Positions 8,879 through 17,644 of a stretch of 64,000 nt of DNA are shown piece after piece. The DNA lies in the NCBI GenBank assembly GCA_030849945.1, contig JAVDKK010000004.1, positions 434,001 to 498,000 of the forward strand. Direction: 5' to 3'. Positions within the stretch are counted from its first letter, which is position 1; each line of letters begins with the position of its first letter. A program made the position numbers and the translations under genes. This DNA is from Schauerella fraxinea (lineage in GTDB: Bacteria > Pseudomonadota > Gammaproteobacteria > Burkholderiales > Burkholderiaceae_B). The notes under the pieces were generated by a model, which was not told the origin of the DNA, made no database searches, and was given only the letters and a program-made list of their open reading frames with translations.

Positions 8879-10067
8879 CCAGAAACTCCGCCACGGCTTC
8901 CATACCCTCGATGTGATCGGCCACCACCTTGGCGATAAAGGCGATCGGAATCGACAGCAGCGTTCCCCAGATCCCCCAAAGCCACGTAAACAACAGCAGC
9001 ACGACAAACACGGCAACGGCGTTCATCTTGGCGATCCGGCCGGACATCCAGGTGGTGACGACCACGCCGATCAGCATGGCGATCACAATCGAACTTCCCA
9101 TGACCACCAATGCCGGGCCAACCTCTCCGAACTGCAGCATCGCGGCCACACCCGTGCCGATTGCCGTCAGCAGCGGACCGAAATACGGAATGATGTGCAA
9201 AGCGGCCGCCACCACCGCCCATGTGGCCGCGTTTTCCAGACCCAGCAGCCGAAACGCGCCCCACGAGAGCACGCCTAGCGCCACGTTCGTGACCAACATC
9301 ATCATCATGTACATATGAATCGAATGGTTGATCTGATCGAGCATGTGCACACTGATCTTTTTCTGCGACAGCGACGTGCCGGCCACCTTCACGAATTTCC
9401 GCTTGAAGGTATTACCGGAAAGCAGCAGAAAGAACACCAGGAACAGCACCATCGTGGCTTGGCCCAGAAAGGTCGCCAGGCTGCCGGCCCCCGCGAGCAA
9501 CATCGCTTCGAAGCCGCTGCCCTGGTCCACGATCACTCGCCGTGCGCCGGTGGCCTTGTTGGCCTCCTGGAACACACTGGCCGCGCCGCGCAATTTGTCG
9601 ATGAATGAGCCGTCGCCGCTGGCGAAACCGCCCAGCGTACGAGACACCTTGCTTGAAATTTCGGGCAGCGAATTGATGATGCCGCTCACCTGATCCTGCA
9701 TGACGTAGCCGACACCGCACAACACGCCGACGATGAACAGCATCACGATCAGCGTGCCAAGCACGCGCGGCACGCGACGGCGATCCATGAAGGCCACTGC
9801 AGGGTCGAGCGCATACGCAATCACAATGGCCATGACGATAGGCACCATGAATTCGGCCGCATATTTCAGCGCAAACAGCACCGCCAGCACGGTAAGCGTG
9901 GCCAGACACGCCCCCCGCGCACTGATATGCGGCAGGGGATGGGACGTATCGGGGATCAACCCCGCCCGCTCGGCCGTGACCGGCCTATCGGCAGCGACCG
10001 ATTCTCTAACCTCGCTGTAGTCTTCGTCCGAAGACGGCGCAGGAAGGGTTGGCGCAGCATCAGCCAC
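8871..10067 (-). CDS. AI-2E-family transporter (PerM/YdiK-like permease), GTG start
   Basis: A 398-residue integral membrane protein of the AI-2E transporter family (TqsA/PerM/YdiK type). These are exporters or antiporters of varied small solutes; the autoinducer-2 role holds for only a few members. A cytoplasmic N-terminal tail of about 60 residues precedes paired helices (ALKYAAEFMVPIVMAIVIAYAL, then LGTLIVMLFIVGVLCGVGYVM). A soluble amphipathic segment follows, then a C-terminal set of helices including IIPYFGPLLTAIGTGVAAM and WGIWGTLLSIPIAFIAKV, which carry the family P-Y-x-G-P and GxxG features. The GTG at 10067 has TAGGAG 8 bases upstream; longer readings run into the katE terminator. 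Its stop overlaps the sirtuin start, so the two form an operon. Confidence 0.88.
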   Translation of the reverse strand: MADAAPTLPAPSSDEDYSEVRESVAADRPVTAERAGLIPDTSHPLPHISARGACLATLTVLAVLFALKYAAEFMVPIVMAIVIAYALDPAVAFMDRRRVPRVLGTLIVMLFIVGVLCGVGYVMQDQVSGIINSLPEISSKVSRTLGGFASGDGSFIDKLRGAASVFQEANKATGARRVIVDQGSGFEAMLLAGAGSLATFLGQATMVLFLVFFLLLSGNTFKRKFVKVAGTSLSQKKISVHMLDQINHSIHMYMMMMLVTNVALGVLSWGAFRLLGLENAATWAVVAAALHIIPYFGPLLTAIGTGVAAMLQFGEVGPALVVMGSSIVIAMLIGVVVTTWMSGRIAKMNAVAVFVVLLLFTWLWGIWGTLLSIPIAFIAKVVADHIEGMEAVAEFLGE

Positions 10068-10102
10068 AGTGTTTACTCCTAAGGGAACAGGGCCTGTTAA
10101 GC

Positions 10103-10127
10103 AAAAAACCGGCCCAAGGGCCGGTTT
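10103..10127 (-). terminator. Rho-independent terminator of katE
   Basis: On the minus strand AAACCGGCCC pairs with GGGCCGGTTT around a two-base centre, and the 3' arm runs into six T. It lies 80 bases beyond the katE stop and separates it from the transporter-sirtuin operon. Confidence 0.92.
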
Positions 10128-10206
10128 CACATCGCGGGCCTCGCCGCCGCGTGTCAGGAGATTCCCTGACACCACGGCGACGACCCTGCCGATTATCCCC
10201 GATCGA

Positions 10207-12609
10207 TCACACCAGCGGGGGATCGCTGTCGCGAACCGGGTGCCGATGCAAGGCCAGCGCCGAGATGAACTGCTTGGCTGCCGCCGAGGCATCCGCCGAT
10301 GCTTTTTCCATCGTTACGATGATCAATCCCGGATCTTCGCTGCCGTCGGGCAGCTTGGGCGGGATGCCGGCCACGTCGAGCAGTTGCCGACCTGCGCCCA
10401 GCGCAAGGATCGTCTTGCAGTGGCGGTACTGGTCGCGCACATACTCGACGATATGACCGTCGGACTGCAGATTGGTGATCGCAGCTTCCCCATCGGGAAT
10501 GATCAAGCCGTCGAACAGCACGGTCGGCGTGTTTTCCATCGATGCCATCGCGTCGAGCTTGTCGCCCTCTGCCGTGGTGACGCCGCCAAGTCGCTTGCCG
10601 ACCAGCAACGGCACGGCACCCGCGTCAACCAGCGCTTTCTGGAGCTGGGTCAGCGTTGCGCCATTGACGCCGTCGGCGACGAGAATCGCCACCTTGCGGG
10701 TGCGGATCTCGCCATCGCCCGGTCGCGCCGTCAACGACAACGCATGCGATTCGGTCACTTCGGGTGCGTTGGGTTGCTCAAGTACGCGCGGCAAGGCTGC
10801 CGGCACGTCCATCCCCAATCCATCAGCCACACGTTGCGCCAATTCGGGCGACACGTTGACCAACATCGCCAACACGCGCTCGCGAATCGCCGGCACCGTC
10901 AGCTTGCTCAGCTCGAAACGGAAGCCGCCCACGATGTGGTCTTTTTCCCAATCGGCCTGGCTATTGAAGAACAACGTGGCCTGCGTGTAGTGGTCGGCAA
11001 ACTTCTCCGGCTTACCGCGCACCTTGTCTTCCTGCACCGGTTGCGGGAACGACACGAAGCCTTTGGCACCCGCCTGGAACGGGCAGCCGCCAGCCAATGA
11101 GTTCGGCTCATAAGCCACGCGGCCGCGATTGACCGTCTGACGATGCATGCCGTCGCGCTGGTTATTGGCAACAGGTGCCAACGGCGAATTGATGGGGATT
11201 TCGTGGAAATTCACGCCACCCAGACGGCTGATCTGCGTATCCGTATACGAGTGGATCCGGCCGGCCAGCAGCGGGTCGTTACTGAAATCGATACCGGGCA
11301 CAACGTGCGCCACACAGAAGGCCACCTGCTCGGTTTCGGCGAAGAAGTTATCGGGGTTGCGGTTAAGCACCATCTTGCCCACGATCTTCACCGGCACCAG
11401 TTCTTCGGGAACGAGCTTGGTCGCGTCCAGAATATCGAAGCTGAAGCTTTCGGCCTGCTCTTCGGTGAAGATCTGCAGACCCAGTTCCCATTCCGGATAT
11501 TCACCGGCTTCGATCGCTTCCCACAGATCGCGGCGATGGAAGTCCGAATCGGCCCCCGAAATCTTTACCGCCTCATCCCACACCAGGGAATGGGTGCCCA
11601 GTTTCGGTTTCCAATGGAACTTACAGAACACCGACTCGCCCGCTGCGTTGATGAGGCGGAACGTATGTACGCCAAAACCTTCCATCATGCGGTAGCTGCG
11701 CGGCAAGCCACGGTCCGACATCACCCACATCAACATGTGCGAGATTTCAGGCATCAGCGAAGCGAAATCCCAGAACGTGTCGTGCGCCGAGGCCGCCTGC
11801 GGCATCCCATGATGCGGCTCGGGCTTCACGGCATGAACCAGGTCGGGAAACTTCATGGCGTCCTGGATGAAGAACACCGGGATGTTGTTGCCTACCAGAT
11901 CCCAGTTGCCTTCATCGGTGTAGAACTTGACCGCAAAGCCGCGCACGTCGCGCGCGGCATCGGTCGATCCGCGCTCGCCCGCCACCGTCGAGAACCGCAC
12001 GAATACGGGCGTGATCTTGCCGGCTTCGGCAAACGGCGCTGCACGGGTGTACTGCGTGAGCGGCTCATAGGCTTCGAAGTAACCGTGTGCGGCCGAACCC
12101 CGGGCGTGCACGATGCGCTCGGGAATCCGCTCGTGGTCGAAGTGGGTAATCTTTTCACGCAGGATGAAGTCTTCGAGCAGCGTGGGGCCGCGCAAACCTG
12201 CCTTCAACGAATTCTGGTTGTCGCCGATGGGCACGCCATGATTGGTCGTGAGCACCTGGCCGGACGCATCCGCGCGGCGCGTGTCCAGACTATCGATCGT
12301 GGCATTGGTGCCGATGGTGGGTTCGCCCGAACCGGTTTTAGCCGACGGGTTGGATTCCGACAGCGTGCTGCCCGACACATTCGCCGGCACGTCGACATGG
12401 GCGCCTTCAGGCGGGTTTACCGCATTCTCACGGCCAAACTCGCCCGGCTTGTTCGCATTGAACGGCATGCTCGCGACGGCGGCGTTGGTATCGGCCGCGT
12501 GCTGCACGAGCGGATCGTTGCTGGAACCCTTGGCCGGGGCTTTGGACGGGGCACTGCCGGTGTTTCGTGTGGCGGCCTTGTCGGCCGTGCCATTCGATTT
12601 TTTAACCAC
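10207..12609 (-). CDS. katE: Large-subunit (HPII-type) catalase, GTG start
   Basis: An 800-residue clade 2 catalase, which splits hydrogen peroxide to water and oxygen. Landmarks are the distal histidine region FDHERIPERIVHARG, the heme-pocket segment RFSTVAGERGSTD, the distal asparagine region GNNIPVFF, and the proximal heme tyrosine in RIHSYTDTQ. After the catalase core comes a C-terminal flavodoxin/DJ-1-like domain of about 150 residues (VAILVADGVNGATL, VLFDGLIIPDG), found only in large-subunit catalases. The first 130 residues or so are low-complexity Ala/Asn/Ser/Pro sequence, longer than in E. coli KatE (753 aa), and look disordered. The GTG at 12609 has GGAG 7 bases upstream. A strong terminator follows. 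It is probably monocistronic. Confidence 0.95.
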   Translation of the reverse strand: MVKKSNGTADKAATRNTGSAPSKAPAKGSSNDPLVQHAADTNAAVASMPFNANKPGEFGRENAVNPPEGAHVDVPANVSGSTLSESNPSAKTGSGEPTIGTNATIDSLDTRRADASGQVLTTNHGVPIGDNQNSLKAGLRGPTLLEDFILREKITHFDHERIPERIVHARGSAAHGYFEAYEPLTQYTRAAPFAEAGKITPVFVRFSTVAGERGSTDAARDVRGFAVKFYTDEGNWDLVGNNIPVFFIQDAMKFPDLVHAVKPEPHHGMPQAASAHDTFWDFASLMPEISHMLMWVMSDRGLPRSYRMMEGFGVHTFRLINAAGESVFCKFHWKPKLGTHSLVWDEAVKISGADSDFHRRDLWEAIEAGEYPEWELGLQIFTEEQAESFSFDILDATKLVPEELVPVKIVGKMVLNRNPDNFFAETEQVAFCVAHVVPGIDFSNDPLLAGRIHSYTDTQISRLGGVNFHEIPINSPLAPVANNQRDGMHRQTVNRGRVAYEPNSLAGGCPFQAGAKGFVSFPQPVQEDKVRGKPEKFADHYTQATLFFNSQADWEKDHIVGGFRFELSKLTVPAIRERVLAMLVNVSPELAQRVADGLGMDVPAALPRVLEQPNAPEVTESHALSLTARPGDGEIRTRKVAILVADGVNGATLTQLQKALVDAGAVPLLVGKRLGGVTTAEGDKLDAMASMENTPTVLFDGLIIPDGEAAITNLQSDGHIVEYVRDQYRHCKTILALGAGRQLLDVAGIPPKLPDGSEDPGLIIVTMEKASADASAAAKQFISALALHRHPVRDSDPPLV

Positions 12610-12728
12610 GGGGAATCTCCGATTGCATTGACGTGCGGCCGATCGTGCTGGCCGTAACGTGGGGTAAGGCGGAAGCGCAAAGCACGCCTGGCCATTCAAC
12701 CCCATACAGCAATCCTTGATCCCAAAGA

Positions 12729-12757
12729 CAAGAGCGCCTCGCAAGCGGGCGCTCTTG
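12729..12757 (-). terminator. Stem-loop downstream of galE
   Basis: A perfect 10-bp stem (CAAGAGCGCC paired with GGCGCTCTTG, 9-base loop) lies 57 bases past the galE stop. The T tract on the minus strand is poor (TCTTTGG), so this is either a weak terminator or an RNA-stabilising end of the wza-wzc-galE transcript. Confidence 0.55.
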
Positions 12758-12813
12758 TTACTTCTACGTGCCGCCCGCGGCGCGTTGGCCGACGGCGTGC
12801 ACGCGTTGTCGGC

Positions 12814-13890
12814 TCAGGCCGCGGCCACGGCCACTTCAAGCGCCGACTGCGACACCGCCACGTCATAACCTTGCGGATTGCCCTGCTGCCAGCGCCAACC
12901 ATCGCGGCACATATCCGCCACGGTGCGCTGGGCCGACCACCCCAATAACGCCCGCGCCCGCGAAGAGTCGGCAAAACTGGAAGCGACATCGCCTGCACGG
13001 CGTGGCGAACTCGACCACGGAATCGGCACACCGGTGCTCTCTTCGAATGCCGCAATCAATTCCAGCACGCTGGTGCCCTGCCCGGTTCCAAGATTGATCG
13101 CCATGAAGCCGGGCTGCGCATGCACATAATTCGCCGCCGCCACATGGCCCCGCGCCAGATCCGCCACGTGCAGATAATCGCGCACGCCGGTGCCGTCCAC
13201 CGTGTCGTAGTCGTCGCCGAAAACGCTCAGTTGCGCGCGCCGGCCAACCGCCACCTGCGTGAGGTAGGGGAACAGATTATTGGGCGTATCGGCCGGGTTT
13301 TCACCGATCAGACCACTCACGTGCGCACCGATCGGGTTGAAATAGCGCAGGGTGACCGCCCCGAACTCAGGGTCCGCGGCGCACAGATCCATCAACATAT
13401 CCTCGACCATCGCCTTGGTGCGACCGTAAGGATTGTTGGGCGCCATCGGATGATCCTCACGCAGCGGCAAATGCTGCGGCACGCCGTATACGGTGGCCGA
13501 GGAGCTGAACACCATGCGCTTGACACCATGATCGCGCATCGCGTGCAGCAACTGCTGCGTACCGATGACATTATTGTCGTAATACTTGAGCGGATCGGCG
13601 ACGGATTCGCCGACCGCCTTGCAACCGGCCAGGTGCAGCACGGCTTGAATGGGATCGCCCGCCCGGGCCCAGGCCGCCATCACTGCGGCAACCGCACCGG
13701 GGGTGCGCAAATCGCCTTCCACGAACGGCACCGCAACGCCCGTGATTCGGGCGACGCGGTCCAATGCCTGCCTGCTGCTGTTGCTGAGGTTGTCGAACAC
13801 CACCGGGCGAAAGCCTGCGGCGATGAGCTCGACCAACGTGTGCGTGCCGATATAACCGGCCCCACCCGTGACCAACAACGATAACGACAT
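12814..13890 (-). CDS. galE: UDP-glucose 4-epimerase
   Basis: A 358-residue extended short-chain dehydrogenase that interconverts UDP-glucose and UDP-galactose, here presumably supplying galactose for the exopolysaccharide. Visible motifs are the NAD site VTGGAGYIGTHT at the N-terminus, HLAGCKAVGESV, the catalytic SSSATVYG with downstream YGRTK (Tyr-x-x-x-Lys), RYFNPIGAH, and the substrate-binding GVRDYLHVADLA. The ATG at 13890 has GGAG 6 bases upstream; an in-frame TTG four codons earlier overlaps that site and is rejected. It is last in the leftward operon wza, wzc, phosphomannomutase homologue, galE, 35 bases after its neighbour. The C-terminal 15 residues or so are a low-complexity Ala/Val tail beyond the usual end. 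Confidence 0.94.
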   Translation of the reverse strand: MSLSLLVTGGAGYIGTHTLVELIAAGFRPVVFDNLSNSSRQALDRVARITGVAVPFVEGDLRTPGAVAAVMAAWARAGDPIQAVLHLAGCKAVGESVADPLKYYDNNVIGTQQLLHAMRDHGVKRMVFSSSATVYGVPQHLPLREDHPMAPNNPYGRTKAMVEDMLMDLCAADPEFGAVTLRYFNPIGAHVSGLIGENPADTPNNLFPYLTQVAVGRRAQLSVFGDDYDTVDGTGVRDYLHVADLARGHVAAANYVHAQPGFMAINLGTGQGTSVLELIAAFEESTGVPIPWSSSPRRAGDVASSFADSSRARALLGWSAQRTVADMCRDGWRWQQGNPQGYDVAVSQSALEVAVAAA

Positions 13891-13925
13891 ACCGAACTCC
13901 AAGAATTAAAAACGACGCGGCACCG

Positions 13926-15344
13926 CTAGAACGGAAGTTCCAGATCGGGCGCCACGTTCAGTAGCTGTTTGCGAAACTGACCCTGTATCCGAGCCAGCGC
14001 GCTTTCGCTGTCGCCCTCGAAACGAAACACCAGTCCAATACCTGAACGCGATGCCCGCGCCAGGCCAAATCCATCGGCGTAGTCCACGCGCAATCCATCG
14101 AGTGCCACAACCGATTGTGCGCCTTGAAAGGTGCCTTGCGCCTGTAGCCGCGCAACCAATGCGCTCTTCTCGTGTTCGGCACCGGGCAACCGGATCTCGG
14201 GCGTGGCGCAGGATTGCGGCAACGCATCGAGCAGTGCCGACGCATCGTCCACGCGCGAGACCAACTCGAGCAAACGTGCCGCGGCATAAAACGCGTCTTC
14301 AAAGCCGTACCACCGCTCGCGAAAGAACAGATGGCCGCACATTTCCCCGCCCAACAAGGCTTCGCCTGCCGTCATGGCGTGCCGTATCGCGCTGCGGCCG
14401 CTGGCGGCCATGAGCGCCGATCCGCCGTGGGCGGCGATATCGCGCGCCACGTTGCGGCTGCTTTTGACGTCGTACACGATTTTAGCGCCGGGCTTGCGGG
14501 CCAAAAGGTCGCGTGCGAAGAGAATCAACTGCCGGTCGGGCCACACGATGCGGCCGCTTTTGGTGACCACACCCAGGCGACTGCCGTCGCCGTCGAACGC
14601 CAGCCCCAACTCGCAATCCGAATAACGCAGGCAATACACCAGATCCTGCAGATTTTCGGGCACGCACGGGTCGGGCAAATGATTGGGGAACGCCCCATCC
14701 ACCTCGGTGAACAATCCTACGGTTTCGCAGCCGATTGCGTCGAAAAACGGCGCGGCCACTGCACCGCACACGCCATTGCCGCAATCCACGGCGATCTTCA
14801 TCGGCCGCCTGATCCGGATATCGGCCGCCACCCGCGTCAGATAGCACTGCAGCACGTTCATCGTGGTGCGATGGCCGGGTGTGCGCGTATCGTCTTCGGG
14901 CGACTCGAAATCGTCATGCAGTTGACGCCAGGTCGGCGCATCCGCCGGCTTGCCGTCAAAAGCCAACTTGAAGCCGTTGTAGGTCGACGGCAACTGTCCG
15001 CCGGTGACGGCGACCGCCACATCGACGTCGTGCAACACGGCGGCAAACTGTGCCAACGGCGTGGGCGCCATGCCCACATCGATCACATTCACGCCGCCGG
15101 CGCGAATCCCTGCCTGCAATGCCGCCGACAACTCGACACTGCTTGAGCGACCGTCGCGGCTCACCACGACAGCCCGGCTGTCCAGCCGTTGCGCCTGCCG
15201 CGCAACGGCTGAGCCGAGCCGATGCGCATATCGCGCATCGATCTCCGCAGGGAAGACACCCCGCACATCGAGCGCGTCCTGGCTCGATGATGAGGTTGGG
15301 AAAGCGACGCCGCGGCGGGCGTTCCGAAGCGGCGTCTGACGCAT
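13926..15344 (-). CDS. Phosphomannomutase/phosphoglucomutase homologue with degenerate active site
   Basis: A 472-residue protein with the alpha-D-phosphohexomutase architecture. The GxFP/VxxRD opening (DVRGVFPAEI, VVSRDGRSSS), the YNGFK signature after the active-site loop, and the four-domain length all fit. Yet every catalytic loop is altered. The phosphoserine loop, normally T-x-SHNP, reads VTGGQLPS (113-120), placing Gly116 where the phosphorylated Ser should be. The metal loop DGDGD reads DGDGS (251-255). The sugar-binding GExSGH reads GEMCGH (333-338). The phosphate loop RxSxTEP is replaced by RASRSGIG (430-437). Known enzymes need the serine, so this copy is probably not an ordinary mutase. 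The ATG at 15344 is one base after the wzc stop; an ATG at 15380 inside wzc is possible. It may be regulatory, structural or a relic, but the frame is intact. Confidence 0.85.
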   Translation of the reverse strand: MRQTPLRNARRGVAFPTSSSSQDALDVRGVFPAEIDARYAHRLGSAVARQAQRLDSRAVVVSRDGRSSSVELSAALQAGIRAGGVNVIDVGMAPTPLAQFAAVLHDVDVAVAVTGGQLPSTYNGFKLAFDGKPADAPTWRQLHDDFESPEDDTRTPGHRTTMNVLQCYLTRVAADIRIRRPMKIAVDCGNGVCGAVAAPFFDAIGCETVGLFTEVDGAFPNHLPDPCVPENLQDLVYCLRYSDCELGLAFDGDGSRLGVVTKSGRIVWPDRQLILFARDLLARKPGAKIVYDVKSSRNVARDIAAHGGSALMAASGRSAIRHAMTAGEALLGGEMCGHLFFRERWYGFEDAFYAAARLLELVSRVDDASALLDALPQSCATPEIRLPGAEHEKSALVARLQAQGTFQGAQSVVALDGLRVDYADGFGLARASRSGIGLVFRFEGDSESALARIQGQFRKQLLNVAPDLELPF

Positions 15345-15345
15345 G

Positions 15346-17604
15346 TCAGGTCGTCGTCGAGTAGTAGTCGGAACGCGCATAGCGATAGCGACCGTACTTC
15401 GAGCGATAGCCCATTTTGCCGGGAACGAGCTTCAAACCGTTGAACAACACGCCTGCCACGGGCGCACCGGCCTGAGTCAAACGCTTCTCGGTTTCGCGAA
15501 TCTCGCCCACGGTGTTCATGCCTTCACGCGTCACGATCATGACGGCAGCCGCATGCGACCCCACCACAGCCGCATCGGAGCAGGCCAGTACCGGCGCCGT
15601 GTCGATGATGACGATGTCGTATTGCGACGACAGGGCATCCAGGCATTCGCCAAACGCGGGCGAGGCCAGCAACTCGGACGGATCGAACGTGACATTACCC
15701 GTCGAGATGAAATCCACCCCGTTGGACATATTGCGTTTGCGCACGTCTTTCAACGGCACCGTGCCGGCCAGCACTTCGAACAGACCGCGTTCGGTGCCCG
15801 TACCGTAGTACTTATTGAGCTGACCGCGACGGAAGTCGGCATCGATCAACAGCACCCGCTTGCCGATGGCCGCCTGGATGAATGCGAAGTTGGCCGAGAC
15901 GAACGACTTGCCAACGCCTGCCACCGGACCGGTGAACACGACGATATTGTTGTCGGTATCGCGCATGGCCATCTGCAGCACCGAGCGGAACCCGCGCAAG
16001 CTTTCGATGGACGGCGCGTTGCCGTTGCTTTGGGCCAGCAGTGCACCGCCCTGGGCGTTCTTGCGACGGCTCTTGCGCCACAGCTTGTCTTGCTCATCGC
16101 TGTAGGGAATCGTGGCGAGCACCGGCAAACCGGTAAAGCGCTCGACCTCATCCGGATCCGACAGACCGCCAAACAGCGCATTACGTACGAACGCAAACAA
16201 GATGGCGAGGATGGCGCCGATCATGGCCGCTACCGCGATGATCAGGGCCGGCTTCGGTCCGATCGGCAGTTCCGGCACTGCGGCATTGTCCAGCAGACGC
16301 ACATTGCCCACCTTGCCGGCCTTGATCAGACGCAGTTGCTGCGCGTTGTTCAAGAGGGCGGTATAGAGCTCAGTGTTCACCGTGACGTCACGCGAGAGTC
16401 GAACGATGTCCTGTTCGAGCGTCGGCAGCGTGCGGATGCGGGCATTCAACCGCGTGGCATCGGTGGTCAGCAAAGCGATCTGACGGTCGATGGCCTGGAT
16501 GCTGGGATGCGAGCCGGCAAAGCGCGTCGCCAGTTCCGAACGGCGCGAACGCAATTCGGTCAGCTTGGTCTCGGAATCGACCGATTGCGCCAGCACGAGC
16601 TTGGATTCTTCGCCCAGGTCGATCGTGCCACGCGAATTGCGCAAGCTGCTGTAGCGCTGTTCGGCTTGATCCAGCTGCTGCTTCAAGAGCGGCAACTGCG
16701 TGTCGAGGAAGGTCAACGACTTCTCGGCTTGCTCAGCCTTACGGTTGACGTTCTGACGCACGTATTCGCGACCGATCTCATTCAAAATCGCAGCCGTCAT
16801 CACCGGTTCCTGGCCTTGCAACGTCACGCCGATCACGCCCGACTGACGGCCGCGTTCGAAAATGCCCATGTTGCCTTGCAGGCGCTCGGTTTCGACGAGC
16901 TTGGAAAAGCGCGTGACGTTATAGCGCGTACCGGTGGCACCCACCAGGCTGTCGACCCGGATGTTGATTACGCCGTTCGGCACTTCGAAGCGCTCATCCT
17001 GGCCGACGCGGCCTTGAAAAGCGCGATCGTTGACGTTATCGCGCAGCGAGTACATGCCCTCGCCCACTTTCACGATCTCCATGCGCTCGGACACGAGGCC
17101 GGGCGGCACTTCCAGCTTGCCGATCTCGATGCTCTCGTTACCCCAGGCATAGCCGCCGAACTTCAGAAACGACGGCACAGCGATTTTGTCGGCACGTTGT
17201 GCAAACCACTTGCCAACGATCGGGAAGTATTTCGGCTGGGCGTTGGTCGCCAGGCCGAAGGCGTCGACGGCGGGGCCGACGACCATGCGCGAACGCAACA
17301 CTTCCATTTCACCGGAGGCAGCCGGCTTCACATCGAAGATCGCCGACACATCGCCGAGCAACGTTCGCCCGCCGCCGCCGCCCGCCGGGGCTTCCTCTTC
17401 CACCTGGACGGTGATGTCGGCCTGGTAGACAGGCGGTTTGAACAACACATACAGGGTTCCGACGATGGCAAACAGCACCGTGACGCCGAGAATCATCCAG
17501 CGGTTCGCAACCAATACGTCCAGGTACGAAGCCAATGGCGTCTCGGGCGAAGCAGGCCGTTGCGTCACCGGGGGTGACTCGATCGCTTCAATAGGCAGGT
17601 TCAT
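15346..17604 (-). CDS. wzc: Polysaccharide co-polymerase / bacterial tyrosine kinase (Wzc)
   Basis: A 752-residue PCP-2a protein joining a chain-length and export domain to a cytoplasmic BY-kinase. A first membrane helix lies at about 36-56, followed by a Wzz-type periplasmic domain with coiled-coil sequence, and a second helix (ALIIAVAAMIGAILAILFAF). The C-terminal kinase shows Walker A GPVAGVGKS, Walker A' VLLIDADFR and Walker B VIIDTAPV. The tail carries six tyrosines (GYRSKYGRYRYARSDYY), the autophosphorylation cluster that controls octamer assembly and export. It works with Wza to move polymer through the envelope. No Wzb-type phosphatase, the usual partner, is encoded in this window. 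AGAG lies about 8 bases before the ATG. It is 40 bases after wza. Confidence 0.95.
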   Translation of the reverse strand: MNLPIEAIESPPVTQRPASPETPLASYLDVLVANRWMILGVTVLFAIVGTLYVLFKPPVYQADITVQVEEEAPAGGGGGRTLLGDVSAIFDVKPAASGEMEVLRSRMVVGPAVDAFGLATNAQPKYFPIVGKWFAQRADKIAVPSFLKFGGYAWGNESIEIGKLEVPPGLVSERMEIVKVGEGMYSLRDNVNDRAFQGRVGQDERFEVPNGVINIRVDSLVGATGTRYNVTRFSKLVETERLQGNMGIFERGRQSGVIGVTLQGQEPVMTAAILNEIGREYVRQNVNRKAEQAEKSLTFLDTQLPLLKQQLDQAEQRYSSLRNSRGTIDLGEESKLVLAQSVDSETKLTELRSRRSELATRFAGSHPSIQAIDRQIALLTTDATRLNARIRTLPTLEQDIVRLSRDVTVNTELYTALLNNAQQLRLIKAGKVGNVRLLDNAAVPELPIGPKPALIIAVAAMIGAILAILFAFVRNALFGGLSDPDEVERFTGLPVLATIPYSDEQDKLWRKSRRKNAQGGALLAQSNGNAPSIESLRGFRSVLQMAMRDTDNNIVVFTGPVAGVGKSFVSANFAFIQAAIGKRVLLIDADFRRGQLNKYYGTGTERGLFEVLAGTVPLKDVRKRNMSNGVDFISTGNVTFDPSELLASPAFGECLDALSSQYDIVIIDTAPVLACSDAAVVGSHAAAVMIVTREGMNTVGEIRETEKRLTQAGAPVAGVLFNGLKLVPGKMGYRSKYGRYRYARSDYYSTTT

Positions 17605-17644
17605 TTCAGATCTCTAAAAATGTCAGGCAAAAGTCAGGCTGCGA

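Noticed and set aside
15343..17577. 744-codon rightward open frame antisense to wzc
   Set aside because: It is the GC-rich shadow of a clear Wzc gene; the product is rich in His, Gln and Arg with no domain.
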